From Nocardia cyriacigeorgica (GTDB lineage: Bacteria > Actinomycetota > Actinomycetes > Mycobacteriales > Mycobacteriaceae), in assembly GCF_029868385.1 (NCBI RefSeq), contig NZ_JARWNX010000039.1, positions 117,537 to 181,536 of the forward strand: a stretch of DNA of 64,000 bases, read 5' to 3'. The translations under genes and the position numbers were made by a program. A model generated the notes under the pieces. The model saw nothing but the letters and a program-made list of their open reading frames with translations. It had not been told where the DNA came from and did not search any database. Positions 9,556 through 25,282 of the stretch are shown here, piece after piece; position 1 is the first letter of the stretch, and each line of letters begins with the position of its first letter.

Positions 9556-10042
9556 CGACCTGCTGATCCGCGCCGTCGGCAGGCCCGGACAAGCACAGCG
9601 GGGCAGTCGATCTCGCGGACTGTCGGCCCGGTGCTGCCACTTGACGAGTCTCGCCGGACCCGTCACGCTATTCACAGCAGCGGCAGCTGTCACCGTGGCG
9701 GTAATCCGTCACATATGACACTCGGCTCACCGTGGTTCACGACGCAGCCAGCGGAATCGGACACGGCCGGAGCGGGGTGGGCCGGACACGGCGCGCCAGC
9801 CACGCGAGAATTCGCACGGGTGGTACTTTGACACCTTCGTGTCAGTAGGTGTAAGTTTGGACGTTGCGCTGGCTGCCTCCTGTCCATACCTCGATTTGCA
9901 CACGAAAGTTCCACCCTTCCGGTGTTACTTCCGTTGGTGCCTGTTCGAGTTTCGTTCGGGTTGTAACCAGCGGAATTCGTAGCAGACAAGCGACGGTCGC
10001 GGACCACCACGCGACGCGCGTGAGGTGCTGGAAGGACGCATC
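9556..10042 (+). promoter_or_regulatory. Intergenic leader and candidate promoter region of rpoB
   Basis: About 490 bases with no convincing gene separate the mce operon from rpoB. A candidate promoter is TTGACA at 9828-9833, an 18-base spacer and TAAGTT at 9852-9857. This would leave a transcribed leader of roughly 180 bases before the rpoB start. The TTGACA match is exact; the -10 element is only fair. No clear terminator with a U-run was found after the last mce gene, so some read-through is possible. Confidence 0.45.
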
Positions 10043-13549
<3,507 letters not shown>

Positions 13550-13555
13550 GCGGTG

Positions 13556-13587
13556 GGCCGGATGCCGTTCACGGACGGTATCCGGCC
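13556..13587 (+). promoter_or_regulatory. Hairpin in the rpoB-rpoC intercistronic spacer
   Basis: A 13-base-pair stem (left arm 13556-13568, right arm 13575-13587, one G-U pair) closes a six-base loop seven bases after the rpoB stop. No U-run follows, so it need not terminate. It may be an RNA processing site or a partial attenuator that sets the rpoB:rpoC ratio, or it may protect the message end. The pairing is read directly from the sequence; the role is inference. Confidence 0.5.
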
Positions 13588-13653
13588 TCCGCGCTCGACT
13601 CACTAGTGAACTTTTGCTCGAATTCGAGACCCGCACAGGGGAAAGGAAGTTAC

Positions 13654-17607
<3,954 letters not shown>

Positions 17608-17626
17608 TTCGGTAGGCAGTAAACGA

Positions 17627-17664
17627 CATTCGGCCCCGCTCCGGTTTCGGAGCGGGGCCGAATG
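17627..17664. terminator. Bidirectional intrinsic terminator between rpoC and the glycosyltransferase
   Basis: A perfect 17-base-pair stem (17627-17643 with 17648-17664) closes a GTTT loop. It lies 19 bases after the rpoC stop and 25 bases before the end of the convergent glycosyltransferase gene. There is no long T-run on either side, which is common for actinobacterial terminators. Confidence 0.85.
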
Positions 17665-17689
17665 CGTGTGCTGGTGTTTCGGCGGAGCC

Positions 17690-18886
17690 CTAGCCGATCG
17701 CCTCGATCAGCAATTTCGCCGCCAGCCTCGCGCCGTCGGTGCGGACCATCCCGGCGATGGCGTGCGCGCGGTCTCGGGTGGTCGAGGTCAGCGCCGTGTC
17801 GAGGGCTGCGGATAACGCGGGCAGGTCGGGGGCGTGGTCCGCGCACGCCGCGCCGATGCCGAGATCGGTGACTCGGCCGGCCCAGTACGGCTGATCCATC
17901 ATCTGGGGGACCACCACCTGTGGTGCGCCCGCCCGAGCGGCGGTCGTCGTCGTGCCCGCGCCGCCGTGGTGCAGGACGGCGGCAACGCGGGGGAACAGCG
18001 CCTGATGGTTGATTTCGCCGACGGCAAGGCAGTCGGTGCGGTCGTCGACGGTGGCCAGTTCGGCCCAGCCGCGAGACAGGATCGCCCGGCGATCGTGTGC
18101 CCGGACCGCGTCGATCGCGATCCGGGCAATGTCGTTGTGCACCCGCATGCTGCCGAAGCCGATGTACACCGGGGGAGTTCCCGCGGCCAGGAATGACTCC
18201 ACGTCATCGGGGAGCGGGCGCTCATCGGGAACGATCCAGGCACCGGTCTGCACGACGTCCATACCGGGTGATTCCGGCCATGGCGCGAGCACCGGGTCCG
18301 CGGCCAGCCATGGGCGGTCGGTGATGACGTGGGCGCGCACATCGTCCACCGGCCCCAGCCCGAGCCCCGCCCGGCCGGAATTCAGCGCCGCGCCGAGCTG
18401 TGCGTTCCAGCCAAGGGCGTCGATCTCCCATTGCAATCGGTTGCCGATCGCCTCTGGCGCCGGTCGATCGCCCGGCATCCGTGGCATCGGCGGATGATGC
18501 GGTGAGGGCAGGCTGGTCGGCTGGTAGCTCGCGTACTGGTAGTGGATGCCGAGCTTTTCCGCGGCAGACCGGGCGGCGACTTCCATCAGCCCGGTAGCTA
18601 TCACCGCATCGCATCCTGCCGCGGCGGCGGGGATAGTGCCGAACTGGGCGGTGGGCCACTGGTGGGTGTATTCCAACAGATCCGCGGGCGAGGTATTCGC
18701 GCCGCGCAGAACAGGAATGGGTGGTCCCACCGGTACCAGCGGCACGCCGAGTTCGGAGCAGCGCCGCTCGAAATCCGGCGGCGCGCATATCCGTACCTCG
18801 GCGCCGAACTCCCGTAACCCCAGCGCGAGCCCGAGGGTGGGCTCGATATCGCCGCGCGACCCACTCGCCGACACCAGCACCCGCAC
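17690..18886 (-). CDS. GtfB-like (MGT/UGT family) glycosyltransferase
   Basis: A GT1-type, GT-B fold glycosyltransferase of the group that decorates glycopeptides, macrolides and rifamycins. GTG at 18886 is preferred: GGGAG lies seven bases upstream and the product then begins VRVLVSASGSRGDIEPTLGL, the usual family start. An ATG at 18907 lacks a ribosome-binding site. Conserved stretches include MDVVQTGAWIVPDERPL, the GFGS donor-site motif and the HHGGAGTTTTAARAG nucleotide-sugar signature near the C-terminus. Overall it strongly resembles vancomycin-type GtfB and GtfE. No aglycone pathway adjoins it, so the acceptor is unknown. It is convergent with rpoC. A role in modifying an incoming antibiotic is possible but unproven. 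Confidence 0.85.
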   Translation of the reverse strand: MRVLVSASGSRGDIEPTLGLALGLREFGAEVRICAPPDFERRCSELGVPLVPVGPPIPVLRGANTSPADLLEYTHQWPTAQFGTIPAAAAGCDAVIATGLMEVAARSAAEKLGIHYQYASYQPTSLPSPHHPPMPRMPGDRPAPEAIGNRLQWEIDALGWNAQLGAALNSGRAGLGLGPVDDVRAHVITDRPWLAADPVLAPWPESPGMDVVQTGAWIVPDERPLPDDVESFLAAGTPPVYIGFGSMRVHNDIARIAIDAVRAHDRRAILSRGWAELATVDDRTDCLAVGEINHQALFPRVAAVLHHGGAGTTTTAARAGAPQVVVPQMMDQPYWAGRVTDLGIGAACADHAPDLPALSAALDTALTSTTRDRAHAIAGMVRTDGARLAAKLLIEAIG

Positions 18887-19020
18887 GCCATCACTCCCTA
18901 CTCGCATATCTGGCGTGGAACCATAGTCGGCCCGTAGCGTCCCGCGCTCGAGGCGTTCGCGCCGATGACGACGGCTTCAGGCGCGTCGAGCCGGTCAGGG
19001 GCCGGTTCGCGGCGTCTGCC

Positions 19021-19653
19021 TCAGGGGGTGCGGTTGAAGTAGGCGACGGCGGCGTCGATGGCGGGTTGGCCGCCGGAGTGGGCCAGTCCGGCGAAGGCGC
19101 CGATGGCCGCGCCGACGACGGTGCCGACCGGGACGGTGATGAAATCGAGGACGAACAAACCGAGCGGCAGGCCGAGGACGAAACCGATGGCGCCGCCGAT
19201 CACCGCGCCGGTGATGATGGCGGGCTTATGCCGCTCGACCTCGGCGAAGAAGCGTTCCTCGGCATTGATATCGCGCAGCGGGGTGCTGGCGGAGGCCGAT
19301 TCGGCGGGGGTGAGTGTGAGGCTGGTGCCGTCGGCCTCGATGAGCGGGGTGAGGTGGACCTGCTTGTCGCCGACGTGGATCGCCATCGGGAACGCGGCGA
19401 CCACCTGTCCGGCGCGATCGGTGAGGGCGACGACGCGATCGTCGGCGACCAGTTCGAAACGTCCGCCGTCGATGGTGGTCACCGCCGAGCGCCGGTCCTC
19501 GTCGGCGCTGACTCGGTAGTCGATCTGCTGGACGGACCCGGACAGATCCAGCGTCGCCTCGTCAGCGGTGGGCGCCGCCGGTGCGAGCCCGGCGGTGACG
19601 CCGGTGGCGGCCAATGTCAGCAGGGCCGTCGCAGTGATCCTCGTGAGCCTCAT
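19021..19653 (-). CDS. Secreted or membrane-associated hypothetical protein with C-terminal hydrophobic domain
   Basis: Function not recognised. ATG at 19653 has AAGGA upstream and begins a clear signal peptide (MRLTRITATALLTLAATG, Ala-rich cleavage region near residue 27); the in-frame ATG at 19713 would only add unlike sequence. The central part (about 35-120) looks beta-rich and may be a small extracytoplasmic domain. Residues 143-190 hold two Gly-rich hydrophobic stretches (AIITGAVIGGAIGFVLGLPL and VPVGTVVGAAIGAFAG) like glycine-zipper segments that could insert in a membrane. The 210-residue protein stands alone, divergent from the ArsR gene. Similar uncharacterised proteins are common in Nocardia. 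Confidence 0.65.
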   Translation of the reverse strand: MRLTRITATALLTLAATGVTAGLAPAAPTADEATLDLSGSVQQIDYRVSADEDRRSAVTTIDGGRFELVADDRVVALTDRAGQVVAAFPMAIHVGDKQVHLTPLIEADGTSLTLTPAESASASTPLRDINAEERFFAEVERHKPAIITGAVIGGAIGFVLGLPLGLFVLDFITVPVGTVVGAAIGAFAGLAHSGGQPAIDAAVAYFNRTP

Positions 19654-19848
19654 CGTGTCCTTATGGGTGCTGGCGCCATCGGCGAAATGTCCGGTTCGGG
19701 TTGCGAAGACCATACCGGGCCCGATCCGGTTTCAGAAACCAAACCCGGTGGTACGGCGTGGTTTCGTGGCGCCTCACAACCGGTGCGTGGTCGGAAGTTC
19801 GCGCCGGGGTATTGACATCGGCCCACAGCATTCGCGACACTGAACTAG

Positions 19849-20187
19849 ATGGTTCAGTATGACTTTCTAGACGCCTCCTTCGGAGCGCTCGCGGACCCCA
19901 CTCGGCGTGGGATTCTCGAGCACCTCGGTCGCGGACCCGCGACGGTCAGCGAGCTGGCGCAGCGTTTCGAGATGACCCTCACCGGCATCAAGAAGCACAT
20001 CGGCCTACTCGAGGACGCGGGCATGGTGGCGACGGAGAAGCGTGGTCGGGTCAGGTACTGCCGGCTCGGTGAGAACGTCTTCGACCGTGAGGTGGCCTGG
20101 ATGCAGGGCTATCGGCGGATGGTGGAAGCCCGGATGGACCGTCTCGGCGAATTCCTCGAACGAACGGAAACGGAGCAGAACCAATGA
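19849..20187 (+). CDS. ArsR family winged-helix transcriptional regulator
   Basis: A 112-residue DNA-binding regulator. It shows the ArsR layout: ALADPTRRGILEHLGRGPAT, then VSELAQRFEMTLTGIKKHIG as the recognition helix-turn-helix, and a wing (TEKRGRVRYCRLG). It lacks the Cys-x-Cys metal motif of metal-sensing ArsR proteins, so it is more like the SdpR/ArsR regulators paired with SRPBCC proteins. The stop overlaps the next gene by four bases (ATGA), making a two-gene unit in which it probably represses both. Confidence 0.9.
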   Translation: MVQYDFLDASFGALADPTRRGILEHLGRGPATVSELAQRFEMTLTGIKKHIGLLEDAGMVATEKRGRVRYCRLGENVFDREVAWMQGYRRMVEARMDRLGEFLERTETEQNQ

Positions 20188-20663
20188 CAGCAACCACGAA
20201 CGACGCCGTTGTCAGCACGGCCTCGGAGACCGAGATCCATATCGAGCGGGTGTTCGACGCGCCGCTGGACCGGGTGTGGGACGCCTACAGCCGGATCGAG
20301 CAGCTCGCCCGTTGGTGGGGGCGCGGACATCGGCTCGATATCGAACGCTGGGAGTTCCGCAAGGGCGGGCATTGGCGGTTCATCGAACAGGACGGCGGTG
20401 AGTCCTACGGCTTCGAGGGGCGTTTCCGCGAGATCGCCCCGAAGGAGCGGATCGTGCAGTCCTTCGAATGGGACGGTATGCCCGCCCACGTCGCCATCGA
20501 CTCCACGACCTTCGTCGACCTGGGCGACGGCCGCACCAAGGTGGTCACCGACAGCCAGTTCCACACCAGGGCCGAACGTGACGGCATGCTGGAATCCGGC
20601 ATGGAGCACGGCCTCAACGACAGCTACCGCGCCTTGGACGCCCTGCTGGCCGAATCGGCCTGA
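20184..20663 (+). CDS. SRPBCC (AHSA1/START-like) domain protein
   Basis: A 159-residue protein of the activator-of-Hsp90-ATPase/polyketide cyclase-like (SRPBCC) superfamily, a small helix-grip fold that binds hydrophobic ligands. Typical features are HIERVFDAPLDRVWDAYSRI, WWGRGH and ARAERDGMLESGMEHGLNDS-like C-terminal sequence. It is translated with the ArsR gene through an ATGA overlap. ArsR-SRPBCC pairs are widespread in actinobacteria, and the SRPBCC partner is usually of unknown ligand specificity. Confidence 0.88.
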   Translation: MTATTNDAVVSTASETEIHIERVFDAPLDRVWDAYSRIEQLARWWGRGHRLDIERWEFRKGGHWRFIEQDGGESYGFEGRFREIAPKERIVQSFEWDGMPAHVAIDSTTFVDLGDGRTKVVTDSQFHTRAERDGMLESGMEHGLNDSYRALDALLAESA

Positions 20664-20897
20664 GCGAGCGCAGTGTCCGGCGACCCGGGCCGCGATGGCG
20701 GCGCCGGGTCGTCTGGTGTTCGGTGCCTGCCGCACCGGGCATTGGGCTGGACACCGGTACGCGAAGTCGGGGCGTGCGAGCCCATGTGGGAGACGGTGCC
20801 CGGCCACCGAATCCGCCGCATCGGATGCGATACGTCGTCGCGCGTATCGCCCGCGGCGCCTCGATCAGCGCCGCGGCCCGCACTCCGGACTACCGGA

Positions 20898-21881
20898 TCA
20901 GCGTCCGCCGAACCGGCGCTTACGCGGTTTGAGATGCAAGCCTGGCAACGGTGGGGCCGGAATGCGTTGCTGCGGTGGATGCCCCGCGATATCGCCGAAC
21001 CGCTCGACGTCGTGGTTCTCCCAATCCGCACGGGCGGCCACGATCTGGGTATGGCTGCGGCCGACGAAGTTCCACCACATCACCAGATCCTCATCGAACG
21101 GCTCACCGCCGATCAGTGCGAAATGCGCACCGGCGCCGCTGGTGATGGTGAGTTCCGCGCGTTCGGTGCCGAGATACAGCAGCGGTCCGGGGCCGAGTTC
21201 GGTCCCCGCGACCGAGATCTCGCCCTCGACGACCAGTACGGCGTATTCGAAGCGGCGCTCGACCGGAAGGCGCACCCGTGCGCCCGCGTCGATCCGCACA
21301 TCGGCCCCGACCAGTGGCGTGTACGTGATCGCGGGCGAGGTGACACCGGCCAGGGTGCCGAGCAGGACGATGGCGCGCAGGCCAGGTGCGTCGTACACCG
21401 GCAGCTCACGATGTTGCTCGAAATGCGGTGCGACCCCGGCGGACTCACCGGGCAGCGCGATCCACAGTTGCAGACCGTGCCCGGCGGGCGCACCCGCCAC
21501 ACCGTACTCCGAATGTGCGATACCGCGCCCCGAGGTCATCAGGTTCAGCTGGCCGGGTTCGATCTCCACATCGGAACCCACCGAATCGCGATGCCGGATC
21601 TTTCCCTCGAACGGCCAGGTCACCGTCTGTAATCCGATATGCGGATGGGGATCGATATCCGGCGGCGCTCCGGTCTTGGTGACGGTGGGTGAGCCGAAAT
21701 GGTCGAGAAAGCACCAGGCGCCGACCGTGGGCAGATCGCGTTGCGGCAGAACCCGTTCGACGAAGACGCCACGCACCCCACCCAGCGGGACCTCACGGGC
21801 CGGATACAGCTCGACGACCGGGCCCGGTCCGGGCGAGGGCTCGCACAGGGCTTCGTCGGGGTGCGGGTCCAGATCACTCAT
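20898..21881 (-). CDS. Pirin family protein
   Basis: A bicupin pirin-like protein, 327 residues. The N-terminal cupin carries the family motifs PHPHIGLQTVTW and IRHRDSVGSDVEIEPGQLNL with the metal-binding histidines and a Glu, and MTSGRGIAHSE, all of which are pirin hallmarks. The C-terminal cupin (about 190-290) is intact. Bacterial pirins include quercetinase-like enzymes and regulators of central metabolism; nothing here indicates which. It is transcribed leftward, convergent with the ArsR-SRPBCC pair. Confidence 0.92.
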   Translation of the reverse strand: MSDLDPHPDEALCEPSPGPGPVVELYPAREVPLGGVRGVFVERVLPQRDLPTVGAWCFLDHFGSPTVTKTGAPPDIDPHPHIGLQTVTWPFEGKIRHRDSVGSDVEIEPGQLNLMTSGRGIAHSEYGVAGAPAGHGLQLWIALPGESAGVAPHFEQHRELPVYDAPGLRAIVLLGTLAGVTSPAITYTPLVGADVRIDAGARVRLPVERRFEYAVLVVEGEISVAGTELGPGPLLYLGTERAELTITSGAGAHFALIGGEPFDEDLVMWWNFVGRSHTQIVAARADWENHDVERFGDIAGHPPQQRIPAPPLPGLHLKPRKRRFGGR

Positions 21882-21939
21882 GAGCTCGCCCCGGCACGCG
21901 GTTCGTTCGATCGGCGCGCCGTCGCCACCGATCGCAGCC

Positions 21940-22251
21940 TCATCGACTGATGCCTTTGCCGACGACGTGTTCGTCGTATTCGGAATGTTTGTCGAGGTAG
22001 GCCTTGATGAACGGGCAGACCGGCCGGATCACCCGGCCGCGCGCGATGACATCCTCGACCGCCTGACGGGCCAGCACGGTGCCGAGGCCCTTACCGCCGA
22101 ACGCCGCACCGATCTCGGTGTGGACGAACACCGTTTCGTCGCCGCGTTCCTCGTATTCGGTGAATCCGGCGAGGTCGTCGTCGTACCAGACTTCGTAGCG
22201 GTTCTCGCCGTCGTTGTGGACGACCTTCGTCGCCACCGTCGAGTCGGTCAT
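21940..22251 (-). CDS. Short GNAT family N-acetyltransferase (YjdJ/CaNAT-like)
   Basis: A compact 103-residue acetyltransferase of the Gcn5-related short type. ATG at 22251 is chosen because GAGAGGAG lies just upstream; an in-frame ATG 20 codons earlier is not supported. The acetyl-CoA-binding segment FGGKGLGTVLARQAVEDV and the following VIRPVCPFIKAYLDKH are diagnostic of this subfamily, which includes a Cys next to the active site. Substrate is unknown. It lies 58 bases upstream of the pirin gene on the same strand, so the two may be co-transcribed. Confidence 0.85.
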   Translation of the reverse strand: MTDSTVATKVVHNDGENRYEVWYDDDLAGFTEYEERGDETVFVHTEIGAAFGGKGLGTVLARQAVEDVIARGRVIRPVCPFIKAYLDKHSEYDEHVVGKGISR

Positions 22252-22367
22252 GATCCGTCTCCTCTCGCACCGATCAGGTCGAGCAGTCCGCGGCGCCGAT
22301 AGGTACCGCACCGGTGCGGGTGCGGTACGTGGGCGGCTCCACTGTCTCGGATGCTAGTCCGAGCCGT

Positions 22368-23387
22368 TCACTCGCGACCCGCGGAGGTGAACGACATATC
22401 CGCGTAGCGGGGTCCGGCGACCCGACCGGCGATGGGCTCCAAGGTCGCCAACTCCTCGGCCGACAGCGCGACCCCCGCCGCGGCCACGTTCTCGGCCAGC
22501 CTGGTGCGCTTACGGGTGCCGGGGATCGGCACCACCGCGAGATCGTGCACCGCCGCGCGGGCATGCACCCAGGCCAGCGCAATCTGTGCCGGTGTCAGCC
22601 CGCGCGATTCGGCAATGGTGCGCAACGGTGCGAGCAGTTCGGCGTTGTGGGCGGCGTTGTCGCCGGTGAAGCGCGGCATCCGGTTGCGGAAATCGGCGGT
22701 GTCGCCCAATTCGTTCGCCGAGCCGAACGATCCGGTGAGGAAGCCGCGGCCGAGCGGGGAGTACGGCACGAATGTGACGCCGAGTTCGGCGGCGGCCGCA
22801 ACGGCGGTGTTCTCCACATCGCGGGAGAACAGCGACCATTCCGATTGCACCGCGGCGATGGGATGCACGGCGTGCGCGGTGCGCAGTTCGTCGCCGGTCA
22901 CTTCGGACAGGCCGAGGGCGCGTACCTTGCCCGCCTGGACGAGTTCGGCCATGGTGGCGACGGCGTCCTCGATCGGCACGGCGGGATCGCGCCGGTGCAG
23001 GTAGTACAGGTCGATGGTGTCGATGCCGAGTCGGCGCAGGCTGGCCTCGACCGCGGAGCGGATATAGCCGGGGGAGTTGTCGAAACCGCGATAGGTCGGA
23101 TCGTCGGCCTTGCGGATGATGCCGAATTTCGTGGCCAGCACCACCTGTTCCCGGTTGGCCCGCACGAAATCGCCGAGGAATTCCTCATTGTGGCCGGATC
23201 CGTAGATATCGGCCGTATCGAACAGCGTGATGCCGAGTTCCAGCGCCCGATCCAGGGTCGCGCGGGCCTCGGCGGGATCGGTGGCGCCGTAGAACTCGCT
23301 CATCCCCATGCAGCCGAGGCCCTGGATACCCACCCGGATGCCGTTGGTGCCGAGGGTCGTGGTCGCCAACGTATCGGTCCTGCTCAT
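22368..23387 (-). CDS. Aldo/keto reductase
   Basis: An NADPH-dependent aldo/keto reductase of the AKR11-13-like (Tas/YghZ-type) group, 339 residues with a (beta/alpha)8 barrel. The catalytic tetrad is visible: Asp and Tyr in LFDTADIYGSGHNEE, Lys in VLATKFG and His in YYLHRRDP. The cofactor-binding C-terminal loop (VPIPGTRKRTRLAENVAAAG) is present. It begins on an ATGA overlap with the MerR gene upstream, so both form one operon. Likely substrates are aldehydes or ketones, with detoxification as a probable role. Confidence 0.93.
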   Translation of the reverse strand: MSRTDTLATTTLGTNGIRVGIQGLGCMGMSEFYGATDPAEARATLDRALELGITLFDTADIYGSGHNEEFLGDFVRANREQVVLATKFGIIRKADDPTYRGFDNSPGYIRSAVEASLRRLGIDTIDLYYLHRRDPAVPIEDAVATMAELVQAGKVRALGLSEVTGDELRTAHAVHPIAAVQSEWSLFSRDVENTAVAAAAELGVTFVPYSPLGRGFLTGSFGSANELGDTADFRNRMPRFTGDNAAHNAELLAPLRTIAESRGLTPAQIALAWVHARAAVHDLAVVPIPGTRKRTRLAENVAAAGVALSAEELATLEPIAGRVAGPRYADMSFTSAGRE

Positions 23388-23836
23388 TCCGGTGTCCCTT
23401 CACAGTGGATAGACGTGATCGGCCGGACCGTCGTCGACGTGCCTTCGTAGAGCCCGATCTTGTAGTCGAGCACGGCGACGGTCCGCTGTAGTTCGGCGAT
23501 CTTGGCCAGGGTGTCTGCGCGGGTGGCCCGGAACATCTCCAGCCGTTGGGGCACCGTGGCGTCCCCGGCGCGCACGAGTTCGGCGTATCGGACCATGTCG
23601 GCCACCGACATGCCGGTGAGGCGTAGGCGGCCGATCAGCTCGAGCCAGTCCAGATCGCGGTCGCTGAACCGGCGTTTGCCGGTGTGATCGCGGCCGATGT
23701 AGTCCATCAGCCCGATCCGCTCGTACCAGCGCAGCGTGTCCCGGCTCAGTCCACACCGATCGGCGACCTCGCCGATCGAATACCGCGGCCGCTCTCTATC
23801 GCCGCTGTCGACATTCTGACGTGCGGTTTCGCTCAT
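23384..23836 (-). CDS. MerR family transcriptional regulator
   Basis: A 150-residue MerR-type regulator. The N-terminal winged helix is clear (YSIGEVADRCGLSRDTLRWY, then ERIGLMDYIGR), followed by the dimerisation coiled coil (RADTLAKIAELQRTVAVLDY). No cysteine cluster typical of metal sensors is present, so it probably senses an organic compound or redox stress. It is the first gene of an operon with the aldo/keto reductase, and GAGAGGGAC forms its ribosome-binding site. Regulation of the reductase is the simplest inference. Confidence 0.92.
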   Translation of the reverse strand: MSETARQNVDSGDRERPRYSIGEVADRCGLSRDTLRWYERIGLMDYIGRDHTGKRRFSDRDLDWLELIGRLRLTGMSVADMVRYAELVRAGDATVPQRLEMFRATRADTLAKIAELQRTVAVLDYKIGLYEGTSTTVRPITSIHCEGTPE

Positions 23837-23939
23837 CTGATCGTCCCTCTCGCCGAACGCCGACGACGTTAGTCACCTGGAGTGCACTCCAAGCAAACAC
23901 GAATCGAGAGGGCGACCACCACCGTGTGCCAGAAACCGA

Positions 23940-24323
23940 TCAGCTGGGCGAACCGGCCGCGTAATCCGGCAGTTCCTGTACCGCCCATTTGTTGCCGTCG
24001 GGATCGGCGAAGAAAGTGAACAGGCCCCAGCCGAGATCCTGCACCGGCGTCGCCTCCACTCCGGCGGCGATCAGCTGCTGATAGGCCTTCTCGGCGCTGG
24101 CCACCACCATCTGCATGCCCTCGACACTGCCCGGCGCCGCCTCGGTGATACCGCGGCCGATGCAGATCGAACATCCGGAGCCCGGCGGGGTGAGCTGCAC
24201 GAAACGGATGTCCTCGGAGGGGGAATGATCGTGATCGGCGTTGAAACCGATCTTGGTGTAGAAGTCCTTGGCACGGTCGACATCGGTCACCGGGATGGCC
24301 ACGAGCTCTATTTTCCAATCCAT
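23940..24323 (-). CDS. VOC (glyoxalase/bleomycin-resistance) family protein
   Basis: A 127-residue vicinal-oxygen-chelate protein made of two paired beta-alpha-beta-beta-beta modules. The start KIELVAIPVTDVDRAKDFYT is typical of the group, as is the C-terminal FFADPDGNKWAVQEL with a likely metal-ligand Glu. The group includes glyoxalases, dioxygenases and antibiotic-binding proteins; key residues do not decide among them. It stands alone between the MerR gene and the small membrane protein gene. Confidence 0.87.
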   Translation of the reverse strand: MDWKIELVAIPVTDVDRAKDFYTKIGFNADHDHSPSEDIRFVQLTPPGSGCSICIGRGITEAAPGSVEGMQMVVASAEKAYQQLIAAGVEATPVQDLGWGLFTFFADPDGNKWAVQELPDYAAGSPS

Positions 24324-24381
24324 GTGACGAGCATCTCACCGACCACCGACACGTTCGCCTGATCCGGCCTACCCTGGAGCC

Positions 24382-24585
24382 ATGCCAGGTAAGGAAATCG
24401 ACCGCGTCCGGGCCCGTTCGGCCTGGGCCACGGTCAGGGAAAGCCCGGTGATCACCGCCGTCGCCCTCGCGCCGTTCGCGCTGGCGCTCGGTGTCGTGTG
24501 GTGGTTGTTCGGTGGAATCGCGGCGCTGGTGCTGCTGGTGGTGCTCGGCGGCGTCGCCGTGTACGGCGGCAAACTGCTGCGCTGA
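24382..24585 (+). CDS. Small membrane protein, function unknown
   Basis: A 67-residue protein with a basic N-terminus (MPGKEIDRVRARSAWATV) and two predicted membrane segments at about residues 23-43 and 45-62 (VITAVALAPFALALGVVWW, then GIAALVLLVVLGGVAVYG). TGGAG precedes the start at good spacing. It is divergent from the VOC gene and convergent with the phosphatase gene. No family was recognised. Confidence 0.6.
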   Translation: MPGKEIDRVRARSAWATVRESPVITAVALAPFALALGVVWWLFGGIAALVLLVVLGGVAVYGGKLLR

Positions 24586-24618
24586 GACGGCCGGGCCGAG
24601 TAAGGGGCCGCTACGTCG

Positions 24619-25110
24619 TCAACGTGCCACGTGGAAGCTCACCAGATCGCCGGTCCCCGGGTCGATCTGCGTCCACGGCCGGTCGAAGCGCAATACCGCG
24701 AGCGCCGAAGTGGGGAACTTGCGGCTGAGTTCGGTCGCGGGCGCCGAGTCGCGATTGCTCGCCAGCTCCCATGCCGTCCACGGCATCCCGGGTGCGTGCC
24801 CGATCACCAGCAGGGTGGATACCTCCTCGTCGCTGAGCTGGACCAGTTCGATCAGCGTCTGCGGCGACGCCTCGTAGATGCCGCGTTCGTAGACCACCGG
24901 CGCGGTGATTCCGGTGGCGGCGAGGGTCTCGCGGGTGCGGGTGGCCGTCGAACAGCGCACCGCGTCGATCGGCGGCTGGGTCTCGCGCAGCCACTGTCCG
25001 GCCAGGCCCGCCTCGCGCAGTCCACGCGGCGCGAGCGGGCGTTCATGATCGTCGACGCCGTCCGGATAGGCCGATTTGCCGTGCCGCATGAGGATCAGAG
25101 TCCGCACCAT
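24619..25110 (-). CDS. Histidine phosphatase family protein (SixA-like)
   Basis: A 163-residue member of the histidine phosphatase (phosphoglycerate mutase-like) superfamily. The catalytic phosphohistidine motif is LILMRHGKSAYPDG and the second catalytic His lies in VIGHAPGMPWTAW. The short length and RHGKS motif fit the SixA (phosphohistidine phosphatase) branch. ATG at 25110 is taken as the start, since the 56 residues encoded upstream look unrelated and contain no family sequence. Real substrate unknown; it could be a phosphoprotein or a small phosphorylated metabolite. Confidence 0.88.
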   Translation of the reverse strand: MVRTLILMRHGKSAYPDGVDDHERPLAPRGLREAGLAGQWLRETQPPIDAVRCSTATRTRETLAATGITAPVVYERGIYEASPQTLIELVQLSDEEVSTLLVIGHAPGMPWTAWELASNRDSAPATELSRKFPTSALAVLRFDRPWTQIDPGTGDLVSFHVAR

Positions 25111-25282
25111 GGCACCACCGTAAGCCCTCCCGTGCAGAGACCGCGGCCACACTCGAGGCAAACTGAAAGCGGCGTCACATAATGGAGGCCCACCGGTCAC
25201 TCCGTGATCCCCACCGTGACGCCGCACCACCCGCAACCCCGGGGTGGTCACAGCCCACACAGTTTTCGAGGATCTGCACACT

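Noticed and set aside
18887..19020. Possible rifamycin-associated element upstream of the glycosyltransferase
   Set aside because: I searched by eye for the GGGGCTTGCGGCAAGGCCC-type palindrome and did not find it, so induction by rifamycins is not supported.
20209..22302. Plus-strand frame of about 697 codons across the SRPBCC and pirin genes
   Set aside because: It overlaps two well-supported genes in other frames and its translation is Arg/Ser/Pro-rich with no domain.
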